From Phanerodontia chrysosporium (taxonomy: Eukaryota > Basidiomycota > Agaricomycetes > Polyporales > Phanerochaetaceae), in the NCBI GenBank assembly GCA_001910725.1, contig MJGA01000027.1:348585-412584 (forward strand): DNA of 64,000 nucleotides. Reading direction: 5' to 3'. The position numbers and the translations under genes were made by a program. The notes under the pieces were generated by a model. It did no database searches. It was not told where the DNA came from and worked only from the letters and a program-made list of their open reading frames with translations. Below, in pieces: positions 22,069 to 33,252 of the stretch; within the stretch, counting starts at the first letter, position 1; each line of letters opens with the position of its first letter.

Positions 22069-22883
22069 TTATCCCGAGGTCGCTGGGTGTATGCGTGCGA
22101 GGGCTGGTGTTTGTGACGTGGACAAGAGGCAGCAGCTCGCTCGCGCCTGGTCGCGCGACCTCGGCGGGCGCCACGTGATTTCGGGACGCTCTGAGATGCG
22201 CGCGTCGGGTTCTCGAAGTAGCTTGCCCTGAAGAAGCGCCAATATAGCGCCTGGCAGTCTTTTTCCCGCCTCCGCTTTTACCGTCCGCCCGCTGACCGCT
22301 CTGATACCCCTCGTTCGCGTTCTCGCTGCATGTGTGCCTTTAAGACTTGCATGACCAACCTCAGCACATAGTAAGGTAAGTACACACCTTTGTCGGAACC
22401 CTTATAATTCACTCCTCGTTCGACTGTCTCCCATCGGATGAGGAGTTGCTAATGAAGGGAAGAACGAGGCCGTAGATGTCAGCGGCATTTAATTTCGGTT
22501 GCACCTAGCTTTTTCACTTGGGTGGCCTTACGAGGTGCCATACAGTCCTCGCAGTACGAGTACAAGCCTTGCAATATAATATCTCTTCGTATCATCCCGG
22601 TCCGAGCCTGAAACTGTGGGAACGCGGGTGAGCAATTATGGACGAGTCTCTGTAGCTGAAAGCCATGCAGGTTACTGTCGCCCTGTCGAAGCGAGTCAGA
22701 CGATTCAGTGCCAGGAGGTCGTGTAAGTCTATAACCAATTGATACATGCAACCGTACCGATACAAGCTAAGGGATATCCAAAAGAGCTACTAGGGAAAAC
22801 ATACTGGGAACTAAGACGGGCTGAAAAAAGGCAGCAAACTAGACTAGACACTTGCGCGAAGCAACTGGTGCCTGCGAGCAATG
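22069..22883. other. Intergenic, CHO2 promoter side
   Basis: No gene recognised. Contains the CHO2 upstream region and the 3' flank of the small Zn2Cys6 gene. Confidence 0.45.
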
Positions 22884-23271
22884 CTACTTCTGGCTCTGCT
22901 GCTGTTCCTCGGCGCTGTCGGGAAGACGGGTGAGTGACGCTGCACGCGGAATGATAGAGTTTGCTTACACCGAAAGGTAAGTGCAGTGCACGTCGCGGCG
23001 CTCGCAGTTGACACAGCCCGGCTTCCGGCCGTCACAGCGCACCTTGCGTTCTGGAAAAGCGTGGTGGCGTTAGCATCGGCAGCGCGGTTCGATCGGGTGG
23101 AAGGCGATCGTACTGCGGCAGGAAACGCATGCCATCGGGACGCGGCGGGGAAGGCGGTCGTCAGAGCCGTGCTGCTCCACGGCAAAGCTCGACTGGCCAT
23201 ACTGGGGGAGGGTCAGCGGGCACGCAGAACACCGGGGTGCTGCTTACGTGAAGGGGGGACTGGGAAGACAT
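22884..23271 (-). CDS. Mini Zn2Cys6 protein 1 (74 residues)
   Basis: Four exons: 23271-23248 (MSSQSPLH), 23201-23114, 23050-22969 and 22914-22884, total 225 nt. It encodes a fungal binuclear zinc cluster, PMACVSCRKRKVRCDGRKPG then CVNCERRDVHCTYL. The spacing is C-x2-C-x6-C-x6-C-x2-C-x6-C, with the usual basic loop. The protein ends shortly after the cluster (SVAEEQQQSQK), so there is no linker, dimerisation helix or fungal-specific transcription-factor domain. Exon number, phases and an 88-nt second exon match the gene at 45705. It probably binds DNA. Whether it regulates alone or competes with larger factors is unknown. None of this is visible without splicing, so automatic annotation may miss it. 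Confidence 0.78.
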
Positions 23272-24280
23272 GTGGTGTGACTAGGAGGGATGTGGGCGAC
23301 GAATGCTGGATGGTCTGGGCAGTCCTCCCGGTCTTATATCCCAACCTGGTTCGTGGCGTCAAACGATTCGGATTCCTCGACAAAGGTCGAATCAAGCTGT
23401 GCATGGTCCTCACTGTCCGGCGGAAATGATCTAATTATTTCATTACATCAATCCAGATGTGTGCAAACGTCCATGAGGCCTTGCCTACGCCCTATGACGG
23501 CGGGACGAAGGCTAAATGAAGCATATTCATCCTTGAGTATAGCCGCACCCCGTGTTGTATTATGACGCTGGAAGACGTTTGCACGGTAAGAGGATCGCAG
23601 ATGGGCAGAATCATCTCCATTTGTGACGGAGTTCTCGGGCCACGAGGGAACGACCCTTGGTAGCAGTAAAGGGGTCACCCTACGAGCTTCCAACAAGGCA
23701 GGGGCGACAGGTCATCGACGCCGTCACGAAAACAGACTTGGTTGGTCTGGACCCAATGGGGCTGTTCGTACCCTACTTGGTCTTGCCGAAGTTATGTACA
23801 TCGAGTCCAGAGGATGATCCCATCCGTGGTGCCATAAACCACGCCAGATTCTACAACCAGATACAGCGCGTTCCGCAGGCACAGCCGCCCGAAATCTGCG
23901 TGTTGGAACAAAGAACTGAAGTAATGAACGCTCGAGGAAGCAGTTGCGGTCCGCTCTTCCAGCACCCTCGAAGACGCGTGGGGGTCTCGAACATGAGAAA
24001 TGAAGTATGCCTTTCTCTAAGTTGAAAGGCCGACTGGGAGGTAACCTCGAAGCTCTCGTCGCTATACAGAATCCGCGCTCTGGGCACTCAACGGGCGGAT
24101 GACCCAAACAGGCCGGACTTGCCAAATCAGGAAGGGGGCGCACATCCATCATCGAGCGCGTCTCAAACGGGTTTTCACCATCAAGCTGCGTTTTACTCGT
24201 GCGTGCGGTATTTCTGAGTTTTGGAATCCTGCGTCCGGACATTCCAGCTCACGCGCAGCATCAACGCAGCAAAGGGTCAG
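23272..24280. other. Divergent intergenic region
   Basis: About 1 kb between the starts of the mini Zn2Cys6 gene and SET5. Reading frames of 120-170 codons occur on both strands but none has a recognisable domain or splice logic. Confidence 0.45.
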
Positions 24281-25750
24281 ATGTCCTCGATATCCCCTTC
24301 AGAGGCCGAGCTCAAGGCCGCGCTGCAGGCTCTGCGGACGCAAAACCCGACGCTCGGCATCGCAAAATTGCATGCCCGCCTCCTCTCGGAACATCCAGAC
24401 TGGACTGTCAGCGAGAAAAGGACGAGAAAGATCCTCCAGAACGAGGGTCTTGTCCTCTCGCCCGACGGCGCCGGCGGTAAAAGTGCGACTGGCAGTGCGC
24501 CCTATCCATCCTCCGGGGTAATTGAAGGTCTCGAGATCTCGAAATGGACGTCTAAAGTCCAGGTCAAGTATTTCAATAAGATCAAGGGCAAAGGTCTTGT
24601 CGCAGCAGAAAAGATCGCGGAGGGAGAGGTGGTGTGGAAAGAAGATCCATTCATCCTTGCCCCGAATGGTAGGGGCCTCACTGTCAGAGCATGCATCCGT
24701 AACATTAACAAAAAATTCCCATCTCCGTATAGGTCTCTGTACGATCTCCAGATGGCGTCGGTCGCGTGCATGCACTGCTCTACGCCGCTGACCAGCTCCG
24801 TGCTAACTGTGCCCTGCACCGGGGCCGCGAAAGTGCCCTCGTGCCCCGCGCGGTTTTGCAACCGCCTGTGTCAGTCTCGCGCGGCACGGATCCACACACT
24901 GCTTTGCCCTGCGCACAACCCTGCATCAGTGCCCCTGCTACAGTTCGCGCGTCGACACGAGTGGATGGCGCTGCACGCCCTCGCGCAGTGCACCGCGCGT
25001 GTGCTCCTCGCGGAGCAACAGGACGCGGCGGCGTTCGCCGCGGACTGGGCCGTCGTGCGGGGCCTCGCGCAACTCGGCATGGAGGAGCGCGCCAAGGGTG
25101 GCTGGTGCGTGTTGTCCGTTCTAAGAGCCCTTCCGGAGCACTCACGCCGCGGCCCATAGGCTAGGCTCTGCCGAGCCAGACCGCGAAACTTGGAAGACGG
25201 CGCATGAGCTTTTCGTGCGGGCCTTCAGGGATCCGGCGACTGAGCCTGAACGTAAGCGCCTCGCACGGGTGCTCAAGAAACCGGTCGGGAAGGAGGTCGC
25301 TGACGAGATATTCGAGTACGATGCCTTCCTGCGCGGCCTGGGACGCATGAGCCTGAGTAAACACCCACCCCGGAAATTCTGTGATATACGGTACTGACAC
25401 GGACATTAGATCTGGAGGCTCATGGCGGCCTGTACGTGCTGCACTCACACGTCAACCACTCGTGCACGCCAAATCTCTCGGTCCGCCACCTTGACCAGCG
25501 CACCGCCCTATCGCGTATCACGGTTATCGCCCGCAGGGACATTGAGGCCGGAGAGGAGTTGTTTATATCATACGTTAACCCGGAGCTGCCCCTTGAAGGC
25601 CGGCGACGACAGCTCCTCGAATGGGGGTTCGGCACATGCAAGTGTCCACGTTGCATGATGGAGGAGCAGGACCCCACGCGAAAGGCTGTCACCCAATCGG
25701 TTCCGGACGACCTTGAGAATGAGCTCAAGGCAGGCCTGGGGGTCATGTAG
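24281..25750 (+). CDS. SET5: SET-domain lysine methyltransferase, SET5-like
   Basis: Three exons (24281-25104, 25160-25356, 25410-25750), 453 residues, frame continuous. The N-terminal helical segment AELKAALQALRTQNPTLGIA resembles other fungal Set5 proteins. The SET domain begins around VQVKYFNKIKGKGLVAAEKI. It is interrupted by a Cys-rich MYND-like zinc region (CMHCSTPL, CPARFCNRLCQSRAARIHT) and resumes with the catalytic core NHSCTPN and ARRDIEAGEELFISYVNP. A short post-SET follows, CKCPRC. In yeast Set5 modifies histone H4 lysines; the substrate here is inferred. The start is the ATG at 24281. Upstream in-frame codons lack an ATG. Confidence 0.85.
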
Positions 25751-25994
25751 GCTCCTGCCGTGCCGTCGATTACATCCACTGGAGATGAAGATATGGAGCT
25801 ACGCACCGGCTGCGCCGTTCATCGCCCAGAGTTATCCTAGACAACAAATCAGCTGGCCCGAGAGGCGCCGTTCATGTGGCCTTGTGATGCAACTATCTTG
25901 TAGATAATTTCATCTCCTTGGTGATATACATCCTGAGTTGCATCCGTATCGTCATGTCCGTTTCGCAAGCGGAAATGCCGTGCCACTTTGGCCC

Positions 25995-27137
25995 TCATCG
26001 CCGCCCGATTGCCAGTCCTGCGCCAGTCATAACTTTCTCTACATCTCGGCACGTTAGGCTATAGCGAACCTCGCGCTTCAAGACGCCGCCATCCTGCACG
26101 ACACGCCTGATAGCTTCGTCGCCAAGCTGCATGACGTTGGCGATTGCCGTAGAAGAACCCACCGCTGTGCCGGGATCGGGGAACACGTCCTGCTCTACCT
26201 CATCAATACCATGGAGGTGATTCACATAAAGCTCTCCCGTCGTAATGATGAGGCTGCGCGGCTCCAGAAATACCGATGCTACTGGCGTGGGATCGATAGG
26301 ACGGCCCTTGCCGTCCAGGGTTGGCGTTGTCTCCGGCTCTTCGCGGGCGCCGCCGCCGTCCTTGTACCTGTAATAATGAAAGACGGCATGCGAGCCCAGA
26401 GACAACGTGGCGACTACTGGATGGTACGAAGGGCCGTCCTCGTGCGGCTACTCAGACGTAAGGAATTAATGCTATGACATGATTGACGTGCGTCAGGATG
26501 TCGACGCACCATGATTCCTTGCCCTGGCAGGTACTGTGCCATAAAAAATGCGTGAGGCCACGAGGCTCCGACAAAGAGCGGTAAACATGGTGGTATTCAC
26601 CTCGTTCAGTATGACATGGTTAGGTCGGCCATGAGGCGAGCTATGGAATGCACCCGTTTGCTGAATGCGCCCAATAACGTTCGGGCTATGAAATAATCAG
26701 ATAAGCATCTCCGGGCATATGTATAACGGGAGAGCATACAATTCCACGATATACGGCGGCATCGGCTGCGGTAGTAGGCGGTTTTTCATAATTTCACCGC
26801 CTATCTGCGAGTTAGCCCCCTACGATCGTCGAGGCAGGACACACATGACACACCCCAAGTTTGCAGCCTATCGAGTCAATCAAAGGCTGCGTTAGGCGGG
26901 ATCGTCTCTGAAGCTACTTACCTGCGGTTGGGCATGACCTTCCATTTCTGCTGCGGGGACTCCGTAATCTGTGCACATACAACGGAGATGGGTTGGCGTG
27001 CTCAGGGTTAATAGACTGAGGCGGTGAAAAAATTGACGAGCCTTGCGTATCATATACGCCTCCTCATCCTCAGACACAAAATCAGGGATGTAATACACCC
27101 CCGTCAGGCCCGGAACAGCATACGATTGTAGCTCCAT
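25995..27137 (-). CDS. ALKBH6: AlkB-like 2-oxoglutarate/Fe(II) dioxygenase, ALKBH6-like
   Basis: Non-haem iron dioxygenase of the AlkB superfamily. Exons begin 27137-27042 and 26968-26922 and continue to a last exon ending at 25995. Order: VYYIPDFVSEDEEAYMIRK, ITESPQQKWKVMPNRR, LQTWGGEIMKNRLLPQPMPP, PNHVILNEYLPGQGIM. Next comes the iron site H-x-D in PHEDGPSYHPVVATLSLGSH, the distal His in GELYVNHLHGI, and the 2-oxoglutarate Arg region RYSLTCRDV. The REEPETTPTLDGKGRPIDP loop is typical of the ALKBH6 group. The first intron has a GC donor (AAG|GCTCGT): both flanking exons require phase 0 and no GT donor fits. The role of ALKBH6 is poorly known (nucleic-acid demethylation is suspected). Confidence 0.87.
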
Positions 27138-27301
27138 GGGGCGGATATGTCTGTTCAATTCAGCAGAGCGTGATGAGCTGCGACTAGAAAGCGTGGGAAT
27201 CAAGATGGGCGCGATTTTGAAGACTTTATTCAAATTCAAACCAAACGTTACCTCCTGGCAGAACGCGGCAGCGCGCTCTTCTATCAATCACCCCCACCAC
27301 G
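27138..27301. promoter_or_regulatory. Bidirectional promoter, ALKBH6-like / MPP6
   Basis: Only 164 bases separate the two divergent start codons, so both genes must share this control region. No specific factor site can be assigned by eye. Confidence 0.6.
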
Positions 27302-28119
27302 ATGTCCAAGTCACTCAGCAATGGGCTCATGAGCCTGCGCTTCATGCAGAATGCGCAGCGCGCGAAGCAGCAAGCTCAGGTTGAGCTCGAACAGGCGAAA
27401 ATCAAGGACGAAGCCGAGTGGGAAGTGTCGCAGGAAATTAAGGACGCGTGGGGCATAGGTTCGTCGAAGAACGCGAGGTACGCAGTCATTGCTGTGTACA
27501 CAGCGCACATGTCCGATTTACATATGAGTCGCGTGCAGCACGTCCTCTGTGATACATGAGTCATCCTACCTGCCTTTCCTCTTTGCATCTCAGAGTGCTG
27601 GGGCGTCCGATGGAGAGACACTAGCCAAGCCCAAAGGACGCCGGTCGTTTAATACCAAGGGGAAAGAAGTTGAAACGGAAAAGGTGTGTCCATTTAACAC
27701 ATGAGCACTTACTCTGCGTGGCTGATATGCGCTCATAGGTTGCTGACGAGCCTGCCCCGGATGGCGATGCTCCGGAAAGCCAGCCCTCGAAACGAATCAC
27801 CTCGATATCTGGGTTCAGAGCGCCTAAAGCCGCGTCGAAATCTTCCAAAGGCAAGAGCGTACAGGAGCTAATACGAGAAGACGCTACGAAGCGAGAGCCA
27901 GCACCGCTGGAGACTGATACCCCCGTACCGTCGCCCGCTACATCTCAGCCTTCAAGAGCGCCTCCTGCAAGCTTCATGAAACCAGCAGGTGTCGATGCAC
28001 CATCGACGAAGAACAACGCAGCGAAGAAGAAACGCGACCGAGACGAAGGTGGCGATGGCGACGGCAAGAAGCGCAAGCGAAAGAAGGAGAAGGGTAGTGG
28101 TGTACAGATGATTGGATAA
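27302..28119 (+). CDS. MPP6: M-phase phosphoprotein 6 (nuclear exosome cofactor)
   Basis: RNA-binding cofactor of the nuclear RNA exosome. Three exons (27302-27477, 27596-27683, 27739-28119), 214 residues. The N-terminus LMSLRFMQNAQRAKQQAQVE is the MPP6 signature that docks on the exosome. The middle has the conserved GRRSFNTKGKEVE. A Ser/Pro/Lys-rich, presumably disordered tail follows, with the nuclear-type basic stretch KKRKRKKEKG and a final VQMIG. The exon 2 acceptor is CTCAGAG|T, not the first AG, which would give a stop. Short exons hide this gene from simple open-frame searches. Confidence 0.82.
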
Positions 28120-28522
28120 GTTAACCGATTTGCAGGCTTTACATACATCGCCTTCGCAATACGAGGCCAAGGTGGTGGGTATACCCCGACTCCAGTCGCT
28201 AGAGGTGCGTATATTAATCGGCACCCTATCTTTCTACTCAACATCCGCCAGTACCGCCCTGTATCACTAGCTCTACCCATGTGTCCATTTGCGTGGCATG
28301 GGTCGACGTCGGTACTCTCCTGCGTGGACGTGTACATCTTTCTCCCTTGCCAAGCGAAAGTTTCTATCTATTATCGATGTACTCTCACAAAATGGTTACA
28401 ACTCGGGACTGCATGAAGGTGTGCTATCTCTTGCCGTTCAATAGCACCAGACGAGCGTTGCAGTCTGCTAACATGTACCGAGGATGATCTATCATGTGAA
28501 GACCAAACATTACCAATTTCAA
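28120..28522. other. Intergenic, MPP6 to tRNA-Arg
   Basis: No gene recognised. Confidence 0.45.
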
Positions 28523-28595
28523 GCCGTCGTGGCTCAATGGCTAGGGCGTCGCTTTCCTAAGGCGAAGATTGCGGGTTCGAGTCCCGTCGTCGGTA
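28523..28595 (+). tRNA. tRNA-Arg(CCU)
   Basis: 73-nt cloverleaf. Acceptor GCCGTCG against CGTCGGT with one T-T mismatch and one G-U, discriminator A. D arm GCTC-AATGGCTAG-GGGC. Anticodon stem TCGCT/GGCGA around loop TTCCTAA, anticodon CCT. T arm GCGGG-TTCGAGT-CCCGT. Oligo-T runs follow. The anticodon and T arms closely resemble fungal tRNA-Arg(CCU). Confidence 0.88.
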
Positions 28596-31500
28596 GTTGG
28601 TTACACTTTTTGTACCTTTTGACTTCTGTGGCGTATCGACTCTGTAGCGTTCAAGCGACGATGCCTGCATCTCCTGCAAAATGTATGCGAGCGCATTCCG
28701 TTTGTAGCCAGGTGTAGCGAATCCATCGATGGATCCTGCCATTATAGGTACATAACTTTGCCCGGCAGGGATTACCACTTGATGTAGCGATGTCTGGTTA
28801 GGGCCAACTGGTTGTCAGAGACAAAAAGATGTTATCCCAACGTCTTACTCTGGACCCTGCTGGCTCTTCGAACCCTTGCGACGCGAGGCTGCGCCGGTCC
28901 GGTCTCCGCTTCATGGTCGCCGCTCGGCCAAGGGTCGAGCCTCGCGCTGTCAGACCGATGCAATAGATCGCGATGTCAAACGTCGCGGATATGGAAAAGG
29001 GGTTGCTTGTGTGGGGCATTGGCTCACCGGTCAACGTCGGGACGCCTTCGTGCACGGGCAAGCGAGGGAGTAACGTGTCCCGGAGCTTGCGAGTCAGCCT
29101 GACCAGTGCGAACGGTGGTGCGACATCGAAGGAACAGCTCTCCAGGCACATGTGTGGCACGCGGATTCAGAGCTGCACCCATCACCTGTCCGTGAAGCTC
29201 ATCCTGACCCGGTGCCGTCGCGGGAGTGGCGCTACATGCTGCTGCAGTGCTTGATCATCGGTACTCTTCAACTGGAAAGGAAGCAGCAGCAAACAGCTGT
29301 ACTGTTCCTCGCTGTTTGTTCTGATAACGTCGGCCTCGAAAGGAATGAACTCACGCCGGCGTGGTCCGCGGCGTTGCAGACAAGATCGTTATGCCGATGT
29401 ACGGAACCTTTAGCGCAGAGGCCCGAGGACCGCGATGCGCATAGTCATGAGTTCAGAACTAGGAAGTATGACGAATATATTACCAGAGCCAGGCGCATTT
29501 TAAGTGGTAGATAGGCTCTTGGGGACTTGTGACCGGCCATGGGTCATGACTGCCACCGTCCGCCTAGGATCATCATAGAGTATTACCGCACAATGCCAGG
29601 GCCATAGGGTCGAATAGAACCCTGGAATCTCAAAGGCGCCATATGCCAATGGTCCTACATCGGCTATACGAGCTGGATACTGGGCAGGTCGCCTTATCTC
29701 CATAGATGAACAAAAGTGAGAATGCGCACATTGATGTGGCGCCCAGCAAGTTTGGACCTTAACTGTTAAGTGGCACTCTCGCGACGATGGACAGCTCGAA
29801 CTACTGTGCGCTTCCGGTATGTATACACCCTTCAGAAATCCGGCGGACGATGTGCAATTCGGATCGACCGTCTCTAGCCCTACCTGCGATGGGTGAGTAG
29901 CGGGACCAGCACAGGTTTCGATATGATGCGATATACGTGCTGTCCAAAAGGGAGTGTAATACGCACAGATGTAAAGATGCGCACGGTGGCGGTCTGGTTG
30001 TGAATAGTAGCATCAGAACCCGGTGTAAAAGTCTCACCGCTGAAGATAGCTTCCCACGGCTTGGGGCCTCGAGAAAAGCGAAATAAACCTTCTAGCACCG
30101 CAGAAGACGTGAATTTGAATGGTAGAAGGTCTATGTGATAGGATAATGACGCACCGCTCGATCCGGTACCTATTCCTTAGACCGGCACCATCTTGATGAA
30201 GGTGTTCCTGGGAATGCCGCTGCCAGACTTAGGACAGGCGGCCGAGGTCACTCCATGATTGCGGGAGACGGGCTGGACGCACCGTCCCGTTGGCCGAGAA
30301 GAAGTACGCAGCCTAGGCAAGGGGTTTACGTACTCGATGAGAGCGGTGGCCCAGACGGGACGTGGCTAACGTGCTTCGACCTCGCCTTGCAGCGTCGGAC
30401 GTGACCAGTCCAGCTGGACTCTCCATGCCACAGTAGTCCAGGCGTATGATCACTATAATGTAGACGTCAGTCCATGTGATGGGAAATGTAGTGGCGTTAA
30501 ATGCGAACCTTCGGAACCGGAGAGAAGATATGTCAGCGCCATGATCTGTAGTACCAATAGCAGATATCCCACTGAGATACCAATGGAGACTGATGCAAGT
30601 GTTGGTGCACCACGACTAGTGACTTGATCGTTGATATTGTTGCCTGACCGAGCCTTAGCTGAATATTGCTCGCCGGGAATACGCATGACGGATGCCCATC
30701 TGCAGGCAGAAGATTAGGCCCTCGCATATACTGGACGGGAAAAGTCGGTCAAAGAAGACGAGGTCAAGTAAGGAAATCGCACCTTCTGACGCCGATGATT
30801 TAGCCTTTTGCCCTCGAAGGATTTACCTGGCGAGCTGCGACTGTCTGTTGATCGCTGTTCACTGCAGTGCTTTGTGACGCCAAAGCCCGAGTCTTGGTGA
30901 CGCAGCCGCAAACCGAAGGAGCCAACGGAACACAAGGCCCGATCGAACCTCGCTCATCGCATGTGCACCGTGTAATCACAGGCTAGGCCCGGGACGATGA
31001 AATTCTAGACGTCAGGCCCGCAGTTCCATGAGCACCACGGGTTTGTACCCTGGAAGTGTCGACGAATGATCAGCGCTGGTACTACTTCTACCGGGGATGC
31101 CAGAGAACTCGCGACATACCGGACTTGAATTCCCTATCAAATGCAAAGGCGTCCGACGTCTCAGTGCAGGGTGCGAACATGAACCGCCTTGAACCGGTTT
31201 TTTGCGGCTATACTGGAGTCTCTACATGATCTTGCGGGAGATGCTACGGGGTCGTGTGGGGCGAGGTTGGGCAAGGGGAGAACCTGACACGATAGCGATA
31301 CCGCAGAACGTGGCGGATAAAACAAGGAAGCTGAGCGCCAAAGATACACTGTGCAGGATCGCATCCAGCCTTCGGTGCTCTTTGCAACTATTGCAGTAAG
31401 TATCCCTGCACGCGGCGAGGAATCTGGCGCGTTCCAGAGTTTGCACGAGACGCACTTATCATGTTCCGAGTGCATTGGAAACAAGGAGGCTTCTAGGGGT

Positions 31501-33252
31501 CAAACTAGGGGTCAAACGAGGCTTGGGAAAAGCGGAAAGCAGCGAAGCGTGGCGCAGAGGTCATCCAGGCCTTGAGACTGGGGTGAGAACCTAGCACGAA
31601 GAAGCCCCTACGCGGGGCGAAGCGGACGCACGAAGCGGGACAGCAAGACCTTCACGTTAGAGGACCTAGGCACAAGATGCTCGGGAGAGATATGGTGGAG
31701 CGGGAGCAGTTGTAGCCGACACATAATCATGACGGCCCCAAGGACACGAGGGGAACGAACGCGCCCAACGTCGTCATAGAAGTCGCCACCATCGTCAGTC
31801 CTACAAGTAATGTGATTATGAGCTCGATGAGCAAGCAGGGAATCCTGCTATGTCTGGATACGCACTACGTGTATGAAAGCCATTGGTCAGCTCACTCTTA
31901 GCTCGAAGGTTCCGACCATGTAACAGTGGCTCAGCGTGTTACTGTCACATAACGACATAGCAAACGCATGTTATTCGCATGGTGGCGAGGACCGGCGGTG
32001 ACAACGGTAACCTCCAAGGCCACCCGTCATGTCAGCGTGTCTAGAGTGGGGAGCCGTAATCAGAACAGAGTGCAGTGGAGACGGGTTCGCACGACCCATG
32101 TTCAGCAGCGGGGGATGGCGGCGTACCTGGTTATCATCCTGAGGAACGGGAGATATTCGGTGCTTCGGTGGATCTCATGCTGACCAGAAGTACTCAGGGC
32201 TTCCAACGCCTACGGCTTGGAGACCAGGAGAGAGGTACCGCTGCCAGATAGCTTAAATATGCAGGCAACGGCCGATGAAGAATCAGATACCTGCCGGAGA
32301 ATGTGTTGAAGCTACCTGAGGTGTATAGTATGTCGGAGCACCTGGAACCCCTCGGCCTTGCAAGTTGAGCGGATTTCTCGGAACGGAAGTACTTGCCTGG
32401 CTTCGAGAATTTGGAGAAGCGCTCTGCATAGAGCATCCGTGGCCTTGAGTGTGCCAGGATCTGTACACCTTCCACATCAAGCACAATCTGTCAACGCCGG
32501 TGGCGCCCTGTGTGCAATTAATTTGGGAGACTGGCCAGTCCACGTCGAGGAGCTGTTGTCCGCACGTCGCGTCGAACAGGAAGACGGTGACCCGGGTTCG
32601 GCGGGCAGCGAACCATGCTGCGCGGCGTGAGATAGATGTTGGGACGGTTGGGTCACCGAATCGGACGCCGCGATTACGATAGAGCGTCGTAAGAGGCATC
32701 GACTAGGCGGTTCATGGAGCGCAGCTTGAAATCGCGGGCGATGTGGGCGGAATGCCCGAAGGCCTGGATTCGCGAATCTGCTGCAGGTTCTGGAAGAAGA
32801 AAGCGTGTGTGGTGAGCAGCTCAAATGATGGGACGTAACGCGGCGGGCGAAGGGTAGAATCACGAGAGCGGGCGAGTCATCAGTTGGCGGTGGTAGTATG
32901 TTGATACCCTATTTGGTCAGGACAAACAGCAGTTCTCCCAGGATCGTTTCGGGCTGCGCGTTCCCTGCGAAGCGAATTCCACGTTGCCGTCCCCGCCAGG
33001 CGAACGCGAACCAAAGGGATTGGCAGCTCGTTATCTGGCGACGGACCGGATGTCATACGGTCGCTCACCTGCGAATGGCGACTGCACCGCCTCGCCGACA
33101 TAAATTAGCTCTAGATCTCTCCTTCGACAAGCCGCTGTCCATCTTGGGAACGCCTCCGACCCCGCCAGCATCACGGCGTATATAAGGACTCACTTCTGAT
33201 TCTTCGGGTTCTCATTCCCTGCTCCCGCGTTCCTGCTCTACGTCTCCCGGCC
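28596..33252. other. Gene-poor region of 4.6 kb
   Basis: No identified gene. Reading frames on both strands are short and without known domains. One minus-strand stretch (about 30686-29820) may hold decayed or real coding exons: a hydrophobic helix SVSIGISVGYLLLVLQIMAL, then further upstream-to-downstream pieces GLFRFSRGPKPWEAIFSGET and NQTATVRIFTSVGLETVDPN that can be joined across a plausible intron. An in-frame stop and missing ends prevent a model. A 12-bp tandem duplication (CTAGGGGTCAAA twice) lies at 31493-31516. I see no terminal repeats or transposase. Confidence 0.45.

Noticed and set aside
24780..25157. 125-codon minus-strand frame rich in Arg/Pro
   Set aside because: Opposite strand of the SET5 MYND-like region; Arg/Pro/Ala composition typical of an antisense shadow.
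31493..31516. Possible CRISPR or satellite array
   Set aside because: Only two copies of a 12-bp unit with no spacers; a simple tandem duplication.
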